From Methylobacterium iners (GTDB lineage Bacteria; Pseudomonadota; Alphaproteobacteria; Rhizobiales; Beijerinckiaceae), in NCBI RefSeq assembly GCF_022179305.1, contig NZ_BPQP01000036.1, positions 59,079-123,078 on the forward strand: 64,000 bases of DNA, read 5' to 3'. Of this stretch, positions 8,240 through 18,448 are shown in pieces (the first letter of the stretch is position 1; each line of letters starts with the position of its first letter). A program made the position numbers and the translations under genes. The notes beneath the pieces are model-generated. The model did not search any database. It saw only the letters and a program-made list of their open reading frames with translations, and had not been told where the DNA came from.

Positions 8240-9655
8240 TCACACCAGCATCCCCATCGGCTTCTCGATGAGCCCCTTGAAGGCCGAGATCAGCTCGGCG
8301 CCGAGCGCGCCGTCGAGGACGCGATGGTCGCAGGAGAGCGTGCAGGTCATCATCTGCACGACCGCCGGCGCGCCGTCCTTCACCACCACGCGCTTCTCGC
8401 CTGCGCCGACCGCCAGAATGGTCGATTGCGGCGGGTTGATCACCGCCGTGAAGTGCTTGATGCCGAACATGCCGAGGTTCGAGACCGAGGTGACGCCGCC
8501 CTGGTACTCCTCGGGCTTCAGCTTCTTGGCGCGCGCCCGGCCCGCGAAATCCTTCATCTCGTTGGAGATGGTGGACAGCGTCTTCTGGTCGGCCTTGCGG
8601 ATGACGGGCGTGAAGAGGCCACCGTCGATGGCCACGGCGACGCCGACCTCGGCGTTGTTGAAGCGCAGGATCCGGTCCTCGGCCCAGACGGCGTTGGCCG
8701 CCGGCACCCGCATCAAGGCGAGGCCCATCGCCTTGATGACGAAGTCGTTGACCGAGAGCTTGAAGGCCGGCTTGCCGTCCTTGTCCTTGCCCGCGCTGGC
8801 GTTGATCTGCTCGCGCAGGGCCATGAGCGCGTCGAGCTCGCAATCGACGGTCAGGTAGAAGTGCGGGGCCACCTGCATCGCCTCGGTGAGGCGCTTGGCG
8901 ATGGTCTTGCGCATCCCGTCGAGGGGCACCTCCTCGAAGCTGCCCTTGGCGTAGAAGCCGCGGACCTGGTCGGCCGTCAGCCCGGGCGTGGCCGAAGCGG
9001 CCTTCGCCGGGGGCAACGGGACCTCGGTCGCCTTGCCCACCTCGGGCGCCGCCTTCGCGGCCGGGGCCGCCTTGCCCGTGCCGGCCTCCAGGGCCGCGCG
9101 CACGTCGCGCTCGATCACCCGTCCGTGCGGCCCTGAGCCCTTCACCGCCGAGAGATCGATGCCCTCCTGACCCGCGATGCGGCGGGCGAGCGGCGAGGCG
9201 AAGACGCGGCCCTCCGGTGCCGCGCCGTTCGCCGTCGCCGGCGCGCCCTGCGCAGGCCTGGCACCCTCGGGCGCCTCGTTCACCCGGGCATAGGACATGG
9301 TCCCCTCGCCCGGTGTTGCATTCGCGGCGCCCGCCGCCTCGGGCTTCGGCGCCTCGGATTTGGGCGGCGCGGCGCCGTCACCGGCCGGAGCCTGCACGCT
9401 GCCCGGGTCCTCGCCGTCGGAGGCGATGATGGCGATGAGGTCGTTCACCGGCACGTCGGCCGTGCCCTCCGGCACCAGGATCTTGGCGAGCACGCCCTCG
9501 TCGATGGCCTCGACCTCCATGGTCGCCTTGTCGGTCTCGATCTCGGCGAGCACGTCGCCGGACTTGACCGCATCGCCCTCCTTCTTGAGCCACTTGGCGA
9601 GGTTGCCCTTCTCCATCGTCGGCGACAGGGCGGGCATCAGGACGTTGATCGGCAT
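8240..9655 (-). CDS. pdhC: Dihydrolipoamide acetyltransferase (pyruvate dehydrogenase E2)
   Basis: The 471-residue protein starts with a lipoyl domain (Lys43 in [12 protein letters not shown]), followed by an Ala/Pro-rich linker, a peripheral subunit-binding domain near residues 170-210 ([16 protein letters not shown], then GSGPHGRV) and the acyltransferase domain ending [14 protein letters not shown], with catalytic His444 and Asp448. It moves the acetyl group from E1 to CoA and forms the core of the complex. The ATG at 9655 starts a perfect lipoyl domain; longer frames upstream belong to the Uma2 gene region. Confidence 0.95.
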   Translation of the reverse strand: MPINVLMPALSPTMEKGNLAKWLKKEGDAVKSGDVLAEIETDKATMEVEAIDEGVLAKILVPEGTADVPVNDLIAIIASDGEDPGSVQAPAGDGAAPPKSEAPKPEAAGAANATPGEGTMSYARVNEAPEGARPAQGAPATANGAAPEGRVFASPLARRIAGQEGIDLSAVKGSGPHGRVIERDVRAALEAGTGKAAPAAKAAPEVGKATEVPLPPAKAASATPGLTADQVRGFYAKGSFEEVPLDGMRKTIAKRLTEAMQVAPHFYLTVDCELDALMALREQINASAGKDKDGKPAFKLSVNDFVIKAMGLALMRVPAANAVWAEDRILRFNNAEVGVAVAIDGGLFTPVIRKADQKTLSTISNEMKDFAGRARAKKLKPEEYQGGVTSVSNLGMFGIKHFTAVINPPQSTILAVGAGEKRVVVKDGAPAVVQMMTCTLSCDHRVLDGALGAELISAFKGLIEKPMGMLV

Positions 9656-9672
9656 GGGAACGATTCCTGGCG

Positions 9673-10266
9673 TCAGGTCTCTGGCGAGTTGGGGGCGGCC
9701 GGATCGTCGAAGGCGAACAGGTCGTCGAGCGGGAACGAGACGGCATCGAAGGGCGGCAGGCTGACCGCCTCGCCGCGCTGGACGGTTCCGAGCAGCAGCC
9801 ATTGCCCGTCGGTGGGGGCAAAGGCTTCGAGCACCCCGTCCGCCGGATCGAGCAGCCAGAGATGGCCGACGCCCGCCTCGGCGTAGATGCGGTGCTTCGG
9901 TCCGCGATCGAGCCTGGCGGTCGGGGGCGACAGGACTTCGCAAACCCAGTCCGGCGGCGTCTCGATAAATGCGGCATCGAGTTCCGCCAGCATCCGACCG
10001 TTTTGCCAGCCGGCCATATCCGGAACCACCACTTGAGAACCGAAATGAAATTCCGGCCGCCAGCAGAACATCCAATTGCCTGGCCTTCCCTGAGGACGGC
10101 CGAACGCCGGGCCCAACTCGCCCATCAGCGCCGTTGCCGCAGCCCCATGCCGAGGCGGCAGAGACGATTGTGTCTCCAGCCTCCCATCGATGATCTCGGC
10201 CACGAGATGCGCCGGGACCGCCTCAGGATCGGCGTAGGTGGCTTCGCGGATCGCGGCCTCGGCCAT
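9673..10266 (-). CDS. Uma2 family (DUF820) nuclease-fold protein
   Basis: The 197-residue protein carries the Uma2 arrangement of a PD-(D/E)xK fold: a start of the type [13 protein letters not shown], then [27 protein letters not shown] and [14 protein letters not shown]. The family was named as putative endonucleases and its function remains unclear. It sits inside the pdh operon between the DUF5076 gene and pdhC, with an 11-base gap upstream and a 17-base gap downstream, so it should be cotranscribed. It may be an inserted accessory gene; a second family member lies at 25037-25603. Confidence 0.8.
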   Translation of the reverse strand: MAEAAIREATYADPEAVPAHLVAEIIDGRLETQSSLPPRHGAAATALMGELGPAFGRPQGRPGNWMFCWRPEFHFGSQVVVPDMAGWQNGRMLAELDAAFIETPPDWVCEVLSPPTARLDRGPKHRIYAEAGVGHLWLLDPADGVLEAFAPTDGQWLLLGTVQRGEAVSLPPFDAVSFPLDDLFAFDDPAAPNSPET

Positions 10267-10276
10267 CGGACCCCCG

Positions 10277-10552
10277 TCAGTTCAACCCGCCGGGGTCGAG
10301 GCTCTCGGCCTCCCACCCGGCGCGGATGCGCTCGAACGCCTCCTCCTCCGACATCTCGGTCTCGAGGCTGTACGCACGAGCGGCCTGCCGGGCGAGGTCG
10401 ATGAGGAGACGGCCCCAGGTCGAGGGGTCCTCGAAGGAGCGACGCAGGGCCACGCTCACGGCCCCGTCCACGACGGCCGCGCGCAAAACCTCCACGCCGC
10501 CCTGTTCGAGGGCGTCCGGGGGCACCGAGAGTTCGGCGAAGGGCTCGCTCAC
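10277..10552 (-). CDS. DUF5076-like small protein
   Basis: The 91-residue protein begins with GTG after a GGCGGG ribosome site. It reads SEPFAELSVPPDALEQGGVE near the start and TWGRLLIDLARQAARAYS in the middle. The pattern of an N-terminal LxVPPDAL and a central WGxLLxDLARHxA matches DUF5076, a small family usually found in the pdh operon of Rhizobiales. The function is unknown, but the conserved place after pdhB suggests a link with the complex. Confidence 0.6.
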   Translation of the reverse strand: MSEPFAELSVPPDALEQGGVEVLRAAVVDGAVSVALRRSFEDPSTWGRLLIDLARQAARAYSLETEMSEEEAFERIRAGWEAESLDPGGLN

Positions 10553-10561
10553 GATCCCGCC

Positions 10562-12010
10562 CTAACAGTAGCACACCGCCTTCGCCGCCTCGATCACCTC
10601 GGCGACGTTGGGCAGCGCGAGCTTTTCGAGGTTGGCCGCGTAGGGCATCGGCACGTCCTTGCCCGTGATGCGCAGCACCGGCGCGTCGAGATAATCGAAG
10701 GCGTCGACCATCAGCCGCGCCGCGATCTCGGCGCCGATGCCCGATTGCGGGAAGCCCTCCTCCACCGTGACGCAGCGACCGGTCTTCTTCACCGACTCCA
10801 CCACCGTGTCGGTGTCCATCGGCCGGAGCGTGCGCAGGTCGATCACCTCCGCCTCGATGCCCTCCTCGGCGAGCGCCTGCGCCGCCTTCAGCGCGTAGGT
10901 CATGCCGATGGCGAAGGAGACGATCGTCACGTCCTTGCCCTCCCGGTGGACCTTCGCCTTGCCGATGGGCAGCACGAAATCGTCGAGCTTCGGCACCGGG
11001 AAGCTCTGGCCGTAGAGGATCTCGTTCTCGAGGAAGATGATCGGGTTTGGGTCGCGGATCGCGGCCTTGAGCAAGCCCTTGGCGTCCGACGCCGTGTAGG
11101 GGGCGATCACCTTGAGGCCCGGCACGTTCGAGTACCAGGCGGAGTAATCGTGGCTGTGCTGGGCGCCGACGCGGGCCGCCGCGCCGTTGGGGCCCCGGAA
11201 CACGATCGGCGCGCCGAGCTGCCCGCCGGACATGTAGAGGGTCTTGGCCGCCGAGTTGATGATGTGGTCGATCGCCTGCATGGCGAAGTTGAAGGTCATG
11301 AACTCGACGATGGGCTTCAGGCCCGAGAGCGCCGCGCCGACGCCGATGCCGGCGAAACCGTGCTCGGTGATCGGCGTGTCGACGACGCGCCGCGCCCCGA
11401 ATTCCTGCAGCAGCCCCTGCGTGACCTTGTAGGCACCCTGGTACTCGGCGACCTCCTCGCCCATCACGAAGACGGCATCGTCCCGGCGCATCTCCTCGGC
11501 CATGGCGTCGCGGAGCGCCTCGCGCACCGTCATGGTCACCATCTCGGTGCCTTCCGGGAACTCGGCCATCACCGGCTCGCGAGCCTTGTTGGTGATGGTG
11601 GCGGGCGCCGCCGGCGCGTTCGGCTTGTCGTCCGGGGTCCTGGCCGTCGGCGCGCTCTTCTCGGCTTGGCCCTCGGCCTGCATGTCGGGCGTGGGGGCCG
11701 GCTGCGGCTCGGAGGCCCCGTTCGGCTTAGGCCCCCCGCCGGAGGCCGCCGCGGCCGAGACGTCCTCGCCCTCGCCTGCGATCACCGCGATCGGCGTGTT
11801 GACCTTCACGCCCTCGGTGCCCTCGTCGACGAGGATCTTGGCGAGCACGCCCTCGTCGATGGCCTCGACCTCCATGGTCGCCTTGTCGGTCTCGATCTCG
11901 GCGAGCACGTCGCCGGACTTGACCGCATCGCCCTCCTTCTTGAGCCATTTCGCGAGCTTGCCCTCCTCCATGGTGGGCGAGAGCGCGGGCATCAGGATGT
12001 CGGTCGCCAT
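10562..12010 (-). CDS. pdhB: Pyruvate dehydrogenase E1 beta subunit with lipoyl domain
   Basis: The 482-residue protein has an N-terminal lipoyl domain (Lys43 in ETDKATMEV), an Ala/Pro-rich linker of about 75 residues, then the transketolase-type pyrimidine-binding domain ([18 protein letters not shown] onwards) and the C-terminal transketolase domain. With E1 alpha it decarboxylates pyruvate and acetylates lipoate. A lipoyl domain on E1 beta is typical of many alphaproteobacteria. The gene lies 50 bases after pdhA and 9 bases before the DUF5076 gene. Confidence 0.95.
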   Translation of the reverse strand: MATDILMPALSPTMEEGKLAKWLKKEGDAVKSGDVLAEIETDKATMEVEAIDEGVLAKILVDEGTEGVKVNTPIAVIAGEGEDVSAAAASGGGPKPNGASEPQPAPTPDMQAEGQAEKSAPTARTPDDKPNAPAAPATITNKAREPVMAEFPEGTEMVTMTVREALRDAMAEEMRRDDAVFVMGEEVAEYQGAYKVTQGLLQEFGARRVVDTPITEHGFAGIGVGAALSGLKPIVEFMTFNFAMQAIDHIINSAAKTLYMSGGQLGAPIVFRGPNGAAARVGAQHSHDYSAWYSNVPGLKVIAPYTASDAKGLLKAAIRDPNPIIFLENEILYGQSFPVPKLDDFVLPIGKAKVHREGKDVTIVSFAIGMTYALKAAQALAEEGIEAEVIDLRTLRPMDTDTVVESVKKTGRCVTVEEGFPQSGIGAEIAARLMVDAFDYLDAPVLRITGKDVPMPYAANLEKLALPNVAEVIEAAKAVCYC

Positions 12011-12060
12011 GGATTACTCGTGCGGTCGGGGTTGGCGGGAGCCTCGCGGGGTCGGACGCG

Positions 12061-13137
12061 TCAGGCTCTCGCTTCGAGCAGGATGTCCGTCCAGAGCTCG
12101 GAGGGATCGGGCTCGGGATCGTGGGTGGCGAATTCCGCCGACTCGTTGACGATCTCGCGCACCTTGGCGTCGGTGGCCTTGAGGTCGCCCTCCGGCACGC
12201 CATGCGCTTCGATCAGGCGCTTGCGCACCATCTCGATGGGGTCGTGCTCGTCGCGCATCTTCGAGACTTCGTCCTTGGTCCGGTACTTGGCCGGGTCGGA
12301 CATCGAGTGGCCGCGATAGCGGTAGGTCTGCATCTCCAGGATGTAGGGGCCTTCCCCCGAGCGGGCATGCGCGATGGCCCGCGTCGCCGCCTCGCGCACG
12401 GTGCGGACGTCCATGCCGTCGACCTGCTCGCCCGGGATGCCGAAGGAGATGCCACGCTTGGAGAAATCCGTCTGCGCCGAGGCGCGGGCGACCGAGGTGC
12501 CCATGGCGTAGCGGTTGTTCTCGATCACGTACACGACCGGCAGCTTCCAGAGCTGGGCCATGTTGAAGCTCTCGTAGACCTGGCCCTGGTTGGCCGCGCC
12601 GTCGCCCATATAGGTGAGGCTGACCTTGCCGTTCTTCGTGTAGGCGTCGGCGAACGCCAGCCCGGTGCCGAGCGAGACCTGGGCACCGACGATGCCGTGG
12701 CCGCCGAAGAACTGCTTCTCGCGGGAGAACATGTGCATCGAGCCGCCCTTGCCGCGGCTGTAGCCGCCGCGCCGGCCGGTGAGCTCGGCCATGACGCCTT
12801 TGGGGTCCATGCCGCAGGCGAGCATGTGGCCGTGGTCGCGGTAGCCGGTGATGACCTGGTCGCCCTCCTCCGAGGCCATCTGCATGCCGATGACGACGGC
12901 CTCCTGGCCGATATAGAGGTGGCAGAAGCCGCCGATCAGACCCATGCCGTAGAGCTGGCCGGCCTTCTCCTCGAAGCGGCGGATCAGCAGCATCTCGTGA
13001 TAGGCGTGAAGGTCGTCCTCGCGGCTGAATTGCGGGATGTTCGGGGCCGGCGCGTGGGATTGAGAATCCTGGGACGCGGAGTTCTCAGCGGCGACCGGTT
13101 CGACCTTGGCGGGGCTCGCCTCTTTCGCGGCATCCAT
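12061..13137 (-). CDS. pdhA: Pyruvate dehydrogenase E1 alpha subunit
   Basis: The 358-residue protein carries the thiamine diphosphate motif MGDGAANQGQVYESFN ending in VIENN, and the phosphorylation-loop-like YRYRGHSMSDPAKYR. It is the first gene of the pdh operon. The ATG at 13137 follows an excellent GGGAGG ribosome site; the longer reading frame upstream is not coding. A Pro/Ala/Ser-rich tail of about 35 residues precedes the conserved domain. Confidence 0.95.
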   Translation of the reverse strand: MDAAKEASPAKVEPVAAENSASQDSQSHAPAPNIPQFSREDDLHAYHEMLLIRRFEEKAGQLYGMGLIGGFCHLYIGQEAVVIGMQMASEEGDQVITGYRDHGHMLACGMDPKGVMAELTGRRGGYSRGKGGSMHMFSREKQFFGGHGIVGAQVSLGTGLAFADAYTKNGKVSLTYMGDGAANQGQVYESFNMAQLWKLPVVYVIENNRYAMGTSVARASAQTDFSKRGISFGIPGEQVDGMDVRTVREAATRAIAHARSGEGPYILEMQTYRYRGHSMSDPAKYRTKDEVSKMRDEHDPIEMVRKRLIEAHGVPEGDLKATDAKVREIVNESAEFATHDPEPDPSELWTDILLEARA

Positions 13138-13232
13138 CGGCAACCTCCCGTGAACGGCTCTTGGCAGAGGTTCTAGGGCAGGGCCTCCCGGAAAGCGAGG
13201 GCTTACGCCGGCGGAAGGCGGCGCCGATACAG

Positions 13233-13544
13233 TCAGGGATTGATGATGACGACGTCGTTGGCGTGGACGCGGCCGAGCACGACGCGGGCCCGCTCCTCCA
13301 GGAGGTCGCGGTCGATCTGCTCGCTGCGCAGCAGCGCGACCCGATGCTCCCAGACCGCCCGCTCCGCCCGGGCGGCGGCGAGCTCCTGGTTGAGGCCGTA
13401 GGCCTGGATCTTGAGGGCGCGCTTGGCCTCGAGGCCGCGATTGCCGCTCTCGGCCTGATGCACGAAATAGCCGACGCACAAGCCCGACACGGCGTAGAGG
13501 CCGAGCGGCAAGAGGACGGAACGGACGCGACGGCGGACCACCAT
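13233..13544 (-). CDS. FtsB/DivIC-like septum formation initiator
   Basis: The 103-residue protein has a single N-terminal membrane helix ([20 protein letters not shown]) followed by a coiled coil ([20 protein letters not shown], then [20 protein letters not shown]). This is the layout of FtsB/DivIC, which links FtsL and FtsQ in the divisome. Placement directly upstream of pdhA is common in Rhizobiales. It is divergent from the LysR gene. Confidence 0.85.
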   Translation of the reverse strand: MVVRRRVRSVLLPLGLYAVSGLCVGYFVHQAESGNRGLEAKRALKIQAYGLNQELAAARAERAVWEHRVALLRSEQIDRDLLEERARVVLGRVHANDVVIINP

Positions 13545-13594
13545 GGCGCCAGGATCGCGCCCTACGGTTAAGGAAAGCTTTCAAGGCACACACC

Positions 13595-14488
13595 ATGATG
13601 CGCTTCGACCTCGTCGATCTCGGCCTGTTCCGCCACGTGGTCGAGGCGGGCTCGATCACCCACGGCGCGGCGCGAGCGAACCTGGCGCTCGCCGCGGCCT
13701 CCGTGCGCATCCGCGCGATGGAGGAGACGCTGGGCGCGGCGCTGCTCACGCGCGGGCGGCAGGGCGTGACGCCGACGCCGGCCGGGCGCACGCTGCTCGC
13801 CCATGCCCGCGCGCTCATGGACGGCATCGACCGGATGCAGGGCGAGCTCGCCGCCTATTCCGGCGGCACCGTCGGCCAGATCCGGGTCCTGTCGAACACC
13901 AATGCCCTGACCGAGTTCCTGCCGGAGGTCCTGAGCGCCTATCTCGCCCGCCACACCGGCGTCAGCGTCGACATCGAGGAGCGGACCTCGGACGAGATCG
14001 TCGGTCTCGTCGCGGAGGGCACGGCCGACCTCGGCATCGTGGCCGGCACCGTCGATACCGGGACGCTCGAGACCTACCCGTTCCGCCAGGACCGCTTCGT
14101 CGTGGTCGTGGCCCCGACCCATCCCCTGAGCCGCCGCGAGGCGGTCACCTTCGCCGAGGTCCTGGCCCACGACCTCGTCGGCCTCGACAGGGCGAGCGCG
14201 CTGACCCGGTTCCTCGCGGACAAGGCGGCGCGCAGCGGCACCCCCATGCGCCTGCGGGTGCAGCTGCGCAGCTTCGACGCGATCTGCCGCTTGGTCGAAT
14301 GCGGCGTCGGCCTCGGCATCGTGCCCGAGACGACCGCCCGGCGGGCCGTGCGCGTCATGGACATCGCGCTGGTGCCGCTCACCGACCCCTGGGCGGCCCG
14401 CGATCTCACGCTCTGCCTGCGCGCCCTGGAGAGCCTGCCCGCCTTCGCCAAGGATTTCGTCGCCCATCTGCGCACGTCGACGCTGTGA
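13595..14488 (+). CDS. LysR family transcriptional regulator
   Basis: The 297-residue protein has an N-terminal winged helix-turn-helix ([20 protein letters not shown], then [19 protein letters not shown]) and a type 2 periplasmic-binding-like effector domain. The target and ligand are unknown. It is divergent from ftsB with a 50-base gap, and LysR proteins often regulate a divergent neighbour, but ftsB is an unusual target. No metabolic partner gene is adjacent. Confidence 0.9.
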   Translation: MMRFDLVDLGLFRHVVEAGSITHGAARANLALAAASVRIRAMEETLGAALLTRGRQGVTPTPAGRTLLAHARALMDGIDRMQGELAAYSGGTVGQIRVLSNTNALTEFLPEVLSAYLARHTGVSVDIEERTSDEIVGLVAEGTADLGIVAGTVDTGTLETYPFRQDRFVVVVAPTHPLSRREAVTFAEVLAHDLVGLDRASALTRFLADKAARSGTPMRLRVQLRSFDAICRLVECGVGLGIVPETTARRAVRVMDIALVPLTDPWAARDLTLCLRALESLPAFAKDFVAHLRTSTL

Positions 14489-14592
14489 GCGCGGGGACTC
14501 CCCTCGGGCCGCCGGCTTGGGCTAAACAAGGGGACGACGCGCGTTCAGCGCCTCCAAATGATGCGCCTTCAAGAAGCGGGAGCAGGCCGCAG

Positions 14593-15045
14593 ATGCGGGA
14601 TTCGTCGCGATCCGCGCCCGAGGCGGCGCTCATCGACCCGGACGTGCATGTCGAGAGCTTCCGTCAGGCCCGCGAGGCGCGGCGCCTCGAACTCGTCGAG
14701 GATTACGTCGAGCTCATCGCCGACCTGATCGGCGATGGCGGCGAGGCGCGCCAGGTCGACATCGCCGCCCGCCTCGGCGTCGCCCAGCCGACGGTGGCCA
14801 AGATGCTCAAGCGCCTCGCCGAGGACGGGCTCGTCCTGCAGCGGCCCTATCGCGGCGTGTTCCTGACGCAGGCGGGCCAATCGCTGGCCGAGCAGAGCCG
14901 CGAGCGCCACCGCATCGTCGAGCAATTCCTGCGCGCGCTGGGCGTCAGCGCCGAGACGGCGCGACGCGACGCCGAGGGCATTGAGCACCACGTCAGCGCC
15001 GAGACGCTGGACGCCTTCCGCCGCTTCTCGGAACGGGCAAGCTAA
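14593..15045 (+). CDS. mntR: Manganese-responsive regulator MntR
   Basis: The 150-residue protein has the DtxR-family winged helix ([20 protein letters not shown], then [20 protein letters not shown]) and the dimer and metal-binding part ([20 protein letters not shown], then [12 protein letters not shown]). It is very close in layout to E. coli MntR. The ATG follows a GGGAG site. MntR with Mn2+ represses manganese uptake; no transporter gene is adjacent. It converges on dps, and the two genes share a short intergenic hairpin region. Confidence 0.9.
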   Translation: MRDSSRSAPEAALIDPDVHVESFRQAREARRLELVEDYVELIADLIGDGGEARQVDIAARLGVAQPTVAKMLKRLAEDGLVLQRPYRGVFLTQAGQSLAEQSRERHRIVEQFLRALGVSAETARRDAEGIEHHVSAETLDAFRRFSERAS

Positions 15046-15046
15046 G

Positions 15047-15076
15047 AAAAAGGCTCCCCGTCGGCGACGGGGAGCC
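15047..15076 (-). terminator. Rho-independent terminator of dps
   Basis: A perfect 11-bp stem with a three-base loop (GGCTCCCCGTC at 15052-15062, GACGGGGAGCC at 15066-15076) is followed on the minus strand by five T residues. It lies just after the dps stop codon and just after the mntR stop on the other strand, so it may terminate in both directions. Confidence 0.8.
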
Positions 15077-15103
15077 CTCCAGCGGCCGGATCGTCGGGCG
15101 CGA

Positions 15104-15640
15104 TCAGTGGCCCGTCTGGGTGGCGGACCGGGTCGCCTCATAGAGGAACCAGGTACGCTCTTCGGCCTGGTCGATCCATTCCTCGATCAGGCTCGTGGTC
15201 GAGAAATCGTTGTGCTCGTCCGTCATCTCGTGGAGCTCGCGCAGGTTGGCGGTGAGCGCTTTGTTGTCGTCCCTGAGCTCCGCCAGCATGTCGAGCGGGT
15301 TGACGTACTCGGCGTCGTTGTCCCGGATGCGCGACTTCGCATGCGCCTGGCCGAGCGAGCGCAGCGTGGTGCCGCCGATCTTGCGGGCGCGCTCGGCGAC
15401 GTCGTCGGTGATCGCGAAGATCTGCTCGGATTGCTCGTCGAGCATCAGGTGATAATCGCGGAAGTTTGGGCCGCTGACGTGCCAGTGGAAGTTCTTGGTC
15501 TTCAGATAGAGGGCGAAGAGGTCCGAGAGCAGGACCGTCAGTCCCTCGGAGATCTTCTTGGTCGCCTCGGGCGACAGGTCGGTCGGGGTGTTCAGGCGGT
15601 CGGCCTCGACGCGCGTGCGTCCGCTCAAGCTCTTGGCCAT
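15104..15640 (-). CDS. dps: Dps-family DNA-binding ferritin-like protein
   Basis: The 178-residue protein has the ferroxidase signature split between subunits: His52 in FHWHVSG, His64 and Asp68 in YHLMLDE, and Asp79/Glu83 in TDDVAERA. It oxidises and stores iron using hydrogen peroxide and protects DNA. The ATG at 15640 follows a GGAG site at about 10 bases. A neighbouring MntR regulator fits a metal and peroxide defence context. The terminator at 15047-15076 ends the transcript. Confidence 0.93.
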   Translation of the reverse strand: MAKSLSGRTRVEADRLNTPTDLSPEATKKISEGLTVLLSDLFALYLKTKNFHWHVSGPNFRDYHLMLDEQSEQIFAITDDVAERARKIGGTTLRSLGQAHAKSRIRDNDAEYVNPLDMLAELRDDNKALTANLRELHEMTDEHNDFSTTSLIEEWIDQAEERTWFLYEATRSATQTGH

Positions 15641-15741
15641 GGTCGTGCAGTCTCCGAAATGAATGGCGTGCGGGCGCGCGCCCTCAACGGCGCGCCTCAT
15701 GCCCTGGGCCAATTCGACGGCTGCGCGATGGTTCCCCGGCC

Positions 15742-16632
15742 TCAGGTGAGCACGACGACGCGGGTGCCGATCTCGACGCGGCCGTAGAGGTCGATCACGT
15801 CTTGATTGATCATCCGGATGCAACCCGACGAGACGCTCTGCCCGATCGTCTCGGGCTCGAGGGTGCCGTGGATGCGGTAGAGCGTGTCCTTGTTGCCCTG
15901 CCAGAGGTAATGCGCCCGGGCGCCGAGCGGGTTGCGAGAGCCGCCGGGCACGCCGAGGCCGCTCTGGAGCTTCGTCACCTCGCGCGCGATCCTCGGCGTG
16001 CGGGCGATCATCTCCTTGGGCGGGTACCAATCCGGCCAGGCCTGCTTCGAGTTCACCGTCGCGACGCCCGACCAGGCGAAGCCCTGCTTGCCGACGCCCA
16101 CGCCATAGCGGCGGGCGCGGCCGCCGGCCTGGACCAGAAACAGGTGTCGGGCGCGGGGATCGACCACGATCGTGCCGGCGGGCTCGCGGCCGGAATAGGC
16201 GATCTCCTGGCGCAGGAAGACCGGGTTCGCGCGGCGCCAGTTGAAGGCCGCGATGGGGAACGGCTCGTCGGTGATGGCGGCGTAGGCGCGGGCGTAATCG
16301 ATCGGGCCGTCGTCGACGGGGCGCGAGGCGGCCGCCCGGCCGCTCGGCCGGGCCTCGCCGGAGCCCTCCCGCAGCGGATCGAGGTCGGGCTGCCGGCGCG
16401 GGGCGGCGGAGCGGCCGTCATACGGCTCGTAGCGTCCGCCGCGCTTGCGGAAGAGCTGGCCCGCCTCGTCGCGGTAGATCAGGTCGTCGTCGAAGGGATA
16501 GCCGCCGTCGATGGCATCGTCGGGCAGCGGGCCGCGCCGCTGCGCGAAGGCGGGTCCGATCGTACCGAGGATCAGGCTTGCGCCGGCCCCGCCGAGAAGC
16601 AGGCGGCGGGTGGGGGTGATCGAATCTGACAT
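15742..16632 (-). CDS. L,D-transpeptidase (YkuD), Tat-exported
   Basis: The 296-residue protein has a twin-arginine signal (TPTRRLLLGGAGASLILGTI, then GPAFAQ) and a C-terminal YkuD domain. The catalytic Cys271 lies in SVSSGCIRM and His255 in IHGTLEPETIG; the usual SHGC is SSGC here. Such enzymes make 3-3 peptidoglycan cross-links or attach proteins to peptidoglycan in the periplasm. A low-complexity Arg/Pro/Asp segment of about 100 residues lies between signal and catalytic domain. Confidence 0.9.
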   Translation of the reverse strand: MSDSITPTRRLLLGGAGASLILGTIGPAFAQRRGPLPDDAIDGGYPFDDDLIYRDEAGQLFRKRGGRYEPYDGRSAAPRRQPDLDPLREGSGEARPSGRAAASRPVDDGPIDYARAYAAITDEPFPIAAFNWRRANPVFLRQEIAYSGREPAGTIVVDPRARHLFLVQAGGRARRYGVGVGKQGFAWSGVATVNSKQAWPDWYPPKEMIARTPRIAREVTKLQSGLGVPGGSRNPLGARAHYLWQGNKDTLYRIHGTLEPETIGQSVSSGCIRMINQDVIDLYGRVEIGTRVVVLT

Positions 16633-16857
16633 GGCGGGCGCTCTGCATCTCCTGCGGCGGCGAATTCAAGGCGGCCCCTAGCAAGACGGCCGCGTCCCGT
16701 CACTCCGCATCCGCCGCGGTCAGGGTGCCGGACCGCACCTGCCTGTGCGCAGGCCACGAAAAGGGAGGGAAAAGGATCGTCCGGGCGATTGCGGAATCGC
16801 GCGCACCACCAACATACGATGAAGCCTTCCGGCCAAGCTCACCCTCGGAGTCGATTC

Positions 16858-17091
16858 GTGCCGGTTTTTCACCGCAGCCGCCTCGCGATCGCCCTCGTCG
16901 CCCTGGCGCTTCCCCTCGCGGCGGCCGCGGAGCCCGCGCCGCGGAAGCCGACGGCCGTCGCATCCGGCGTCAAGGCCACGAACCCGACCTGGACCTCGGC
17001 AGAGCCGGAGCCCTCCTGCCACCGCAGCCGCCGCAAGCTCTGGCAGGACGGCGAGGGTTGGGTGGTCAAGACCGTCACCGTCTGCCCCTGA
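16858..17091 (+). CDS. Small secreted protein
   Basis: The 77-residue protein starts with GTG after a GGAG site at eight bases. It has a typical signal peptide (HRSRLAIALVALALPLAAAA) and a short mature part with PSCHRSRRKLWQDGEGWVVK and a final TVTVCP, so two cysteines may form a disulfide. Small periplasmic proteins with this CxxxRxKxWxxxxGWxVRxVxxC pattern occur in Methylobacterium, but the function is unknown. Confidence 0.6.
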   Translation: MPVFHRSRLAIALVALALPLAAAAEPAPRKPTAVASGVKATNPTWTSAEPEPSCHRSRRKLWQDGEGWVVKTVTVCP

Positions 17092-17181
17092 TCCGAGCCC
17101 CTCTCGAACGCGTCCTCACTCCGCGCTACAAGCCCCGCCCATGAGCGGGGCGAGGGCCGCCCGCGCGATGGGAGGGCTCCG

Positions 17182-18408
17182 GTGATCCGCGTCCTGCATA
17201 CGGGCGACTGGCATATCGGGCAGAGCCTGCGCGGCCACACCCGCGAGCGCGAGCACCGCCTCGTCTTCGCGCGGCTCGAGTCCATCGTCGTCGAGCGCGA
17301 GGTCGACGCGCTCGTGGTGGCGGGCGACGTCTTCGACAGCCAGAACCCGTCGGGCGAAGCGCAGGCGCTCTTCTACGGTCTGCTCCTGCGCCTGCACCGG
17401 GCGCGACCGGGCATGACCATCGTGATTACGGCCGGCAACCACGACGCCGCCGGCCGGCTGGAGGCGCCCCGCCCGCTCCTCGACGCGATCGGGGTTCACG
17501 TCATCGGCAACATCCGGCGCCGCGACGGCGCCATCGACATCGCCCGCCACCTCGTGCCGCTGAAGACGAGCGGCGGGGTCGCCGCCCAGGTCCTCGCCGT
17601 GTCCTATCCCACGGCCGCCTGCCTGCCCTCCCTCGCGACGCTCGCCGAGGCGGAGGGCTCGCCGATCGTGCGGGCGGTGCGCAGCCTCTACGAACAATTG
17701 TTCGAGGCCGCCCTCCCCCGCCTCGACGGCCTGCCCCTCGTGGTGACCGGCCACCTGCACGTCGCGGGCGGGCTCGAATCGGAAGGGGCGGAGCGGCGCA
17801 TCCTGGTGGGCGGCGAGCATGCCGTTCCTGCCGACGTCTTCCCGGCCGAGGCCCGCTACATCGCGCTCGGGCACCTGCACAAGGCGCAGGGGATCGGCCG
17901 CGCCAGCGTGCGCTATTGCGGCTCCCTGATCCCGCTCTCGGCCGCCGAGCAGCCCTACGATCACGGCGTCACCCTCGTGACGCTCGACGGCGGACCGGCC
18001 CGGATCGAGCACATCCCGATCGCGCGCCCCGTCGCCTTCCTGCGCCTGCCGACCTCCGGCGACATGCCGCTCTCGGAACTCGCCGACCGCCTGGCCGCCC
18101 TCGACCTCGATCCGGGCCTGCCCCAGGACGAGCGGCCCTACCTGCAGATCCGGCTCTCGCGCGAGGGGTTGAGCGCCGGCTACCGGGCCGAGGTCGACCG
18201 GATCGCGGAAGGCTTCCCGGTGCGCGTCGTCGATCTGCGCGTGACGCCGCAGGCCGCCCCCGCGGCGGAGCCCGAGCCGGTCCCGGCCGCCCGCCTCGCC
18301 GAGCGCGATCCGGAGGATCTCTTTCGCCTCGCCTTCGCCCGGGCCCGGGGCGCACCGCCCGAGCCCGCCCATCTCGACGTGTTCCACCGCGTGCGCGCCG
18401 AGGCCTGA
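17182..18408 (+). CDS. SbcD-like DNA repair exonuclease (metallophosphoesterase)
   Basis: The 408-residue protein shows the phosphoesterase motifs DWHIG (Asp9, His11), VAGDVFD, TAGNHD and GHLH, then the SbcD-type C-terminal capping domain. SbcD normally forms the Mre11-like nuclease with the SbcC ATPase and cleaves hairpins and DNA ends. No sbcC follows on the same strand within the window, so either the partner is elsewhere or this is an SbcD homologue acting alone. Confidence 0.8.
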   Translation: MIRVLHTGDWHIGQSLRGHTREREHRLVFARLESIVVEREVDALVVAGDVFDSQNPSGEAQALFYGLLLRLHRARPGMTIVITAGNHDAAGRLEAPRPLLDAIGVHVIGNIRRRDGAIDIARHLVPLKTSGGVAAQVLAVSYPTAACLPSLATLAEAEGSPIVRAVRSLYEQLFEAALPRLDGLPLVVTGHLHVAGGLESEGAERRILVGGEHAVPADVFPAEARYIALGHLHKAQGIGRASVRYCGSLIPLSAAEQPYDHGVTLVTLDGGPARIEHIPIARPVAFLRLPTSGDMPLSELADRLAALDLDPGLPQDERPYLQIRLSREGLSAGYRAEVDRIAEGFPVRVVDLRVTPQAAPAAEPEPVPAARLAERDPEDLFRLAFARARGAPPEPAHLDVFHRVRAEA

Positions 18409-18448
18409 GGTCTGAAACCGCGTCCGGTCGATCGCTTTGGCTGCGCCG

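Noticed and set aside
15641-15741. GGAAC upstream of dps as an EcfG promoter
   Set aside because: GGAAC is present on the minus strand, but no CGTT follows at 16 or 17 bases, so the match is too weak.
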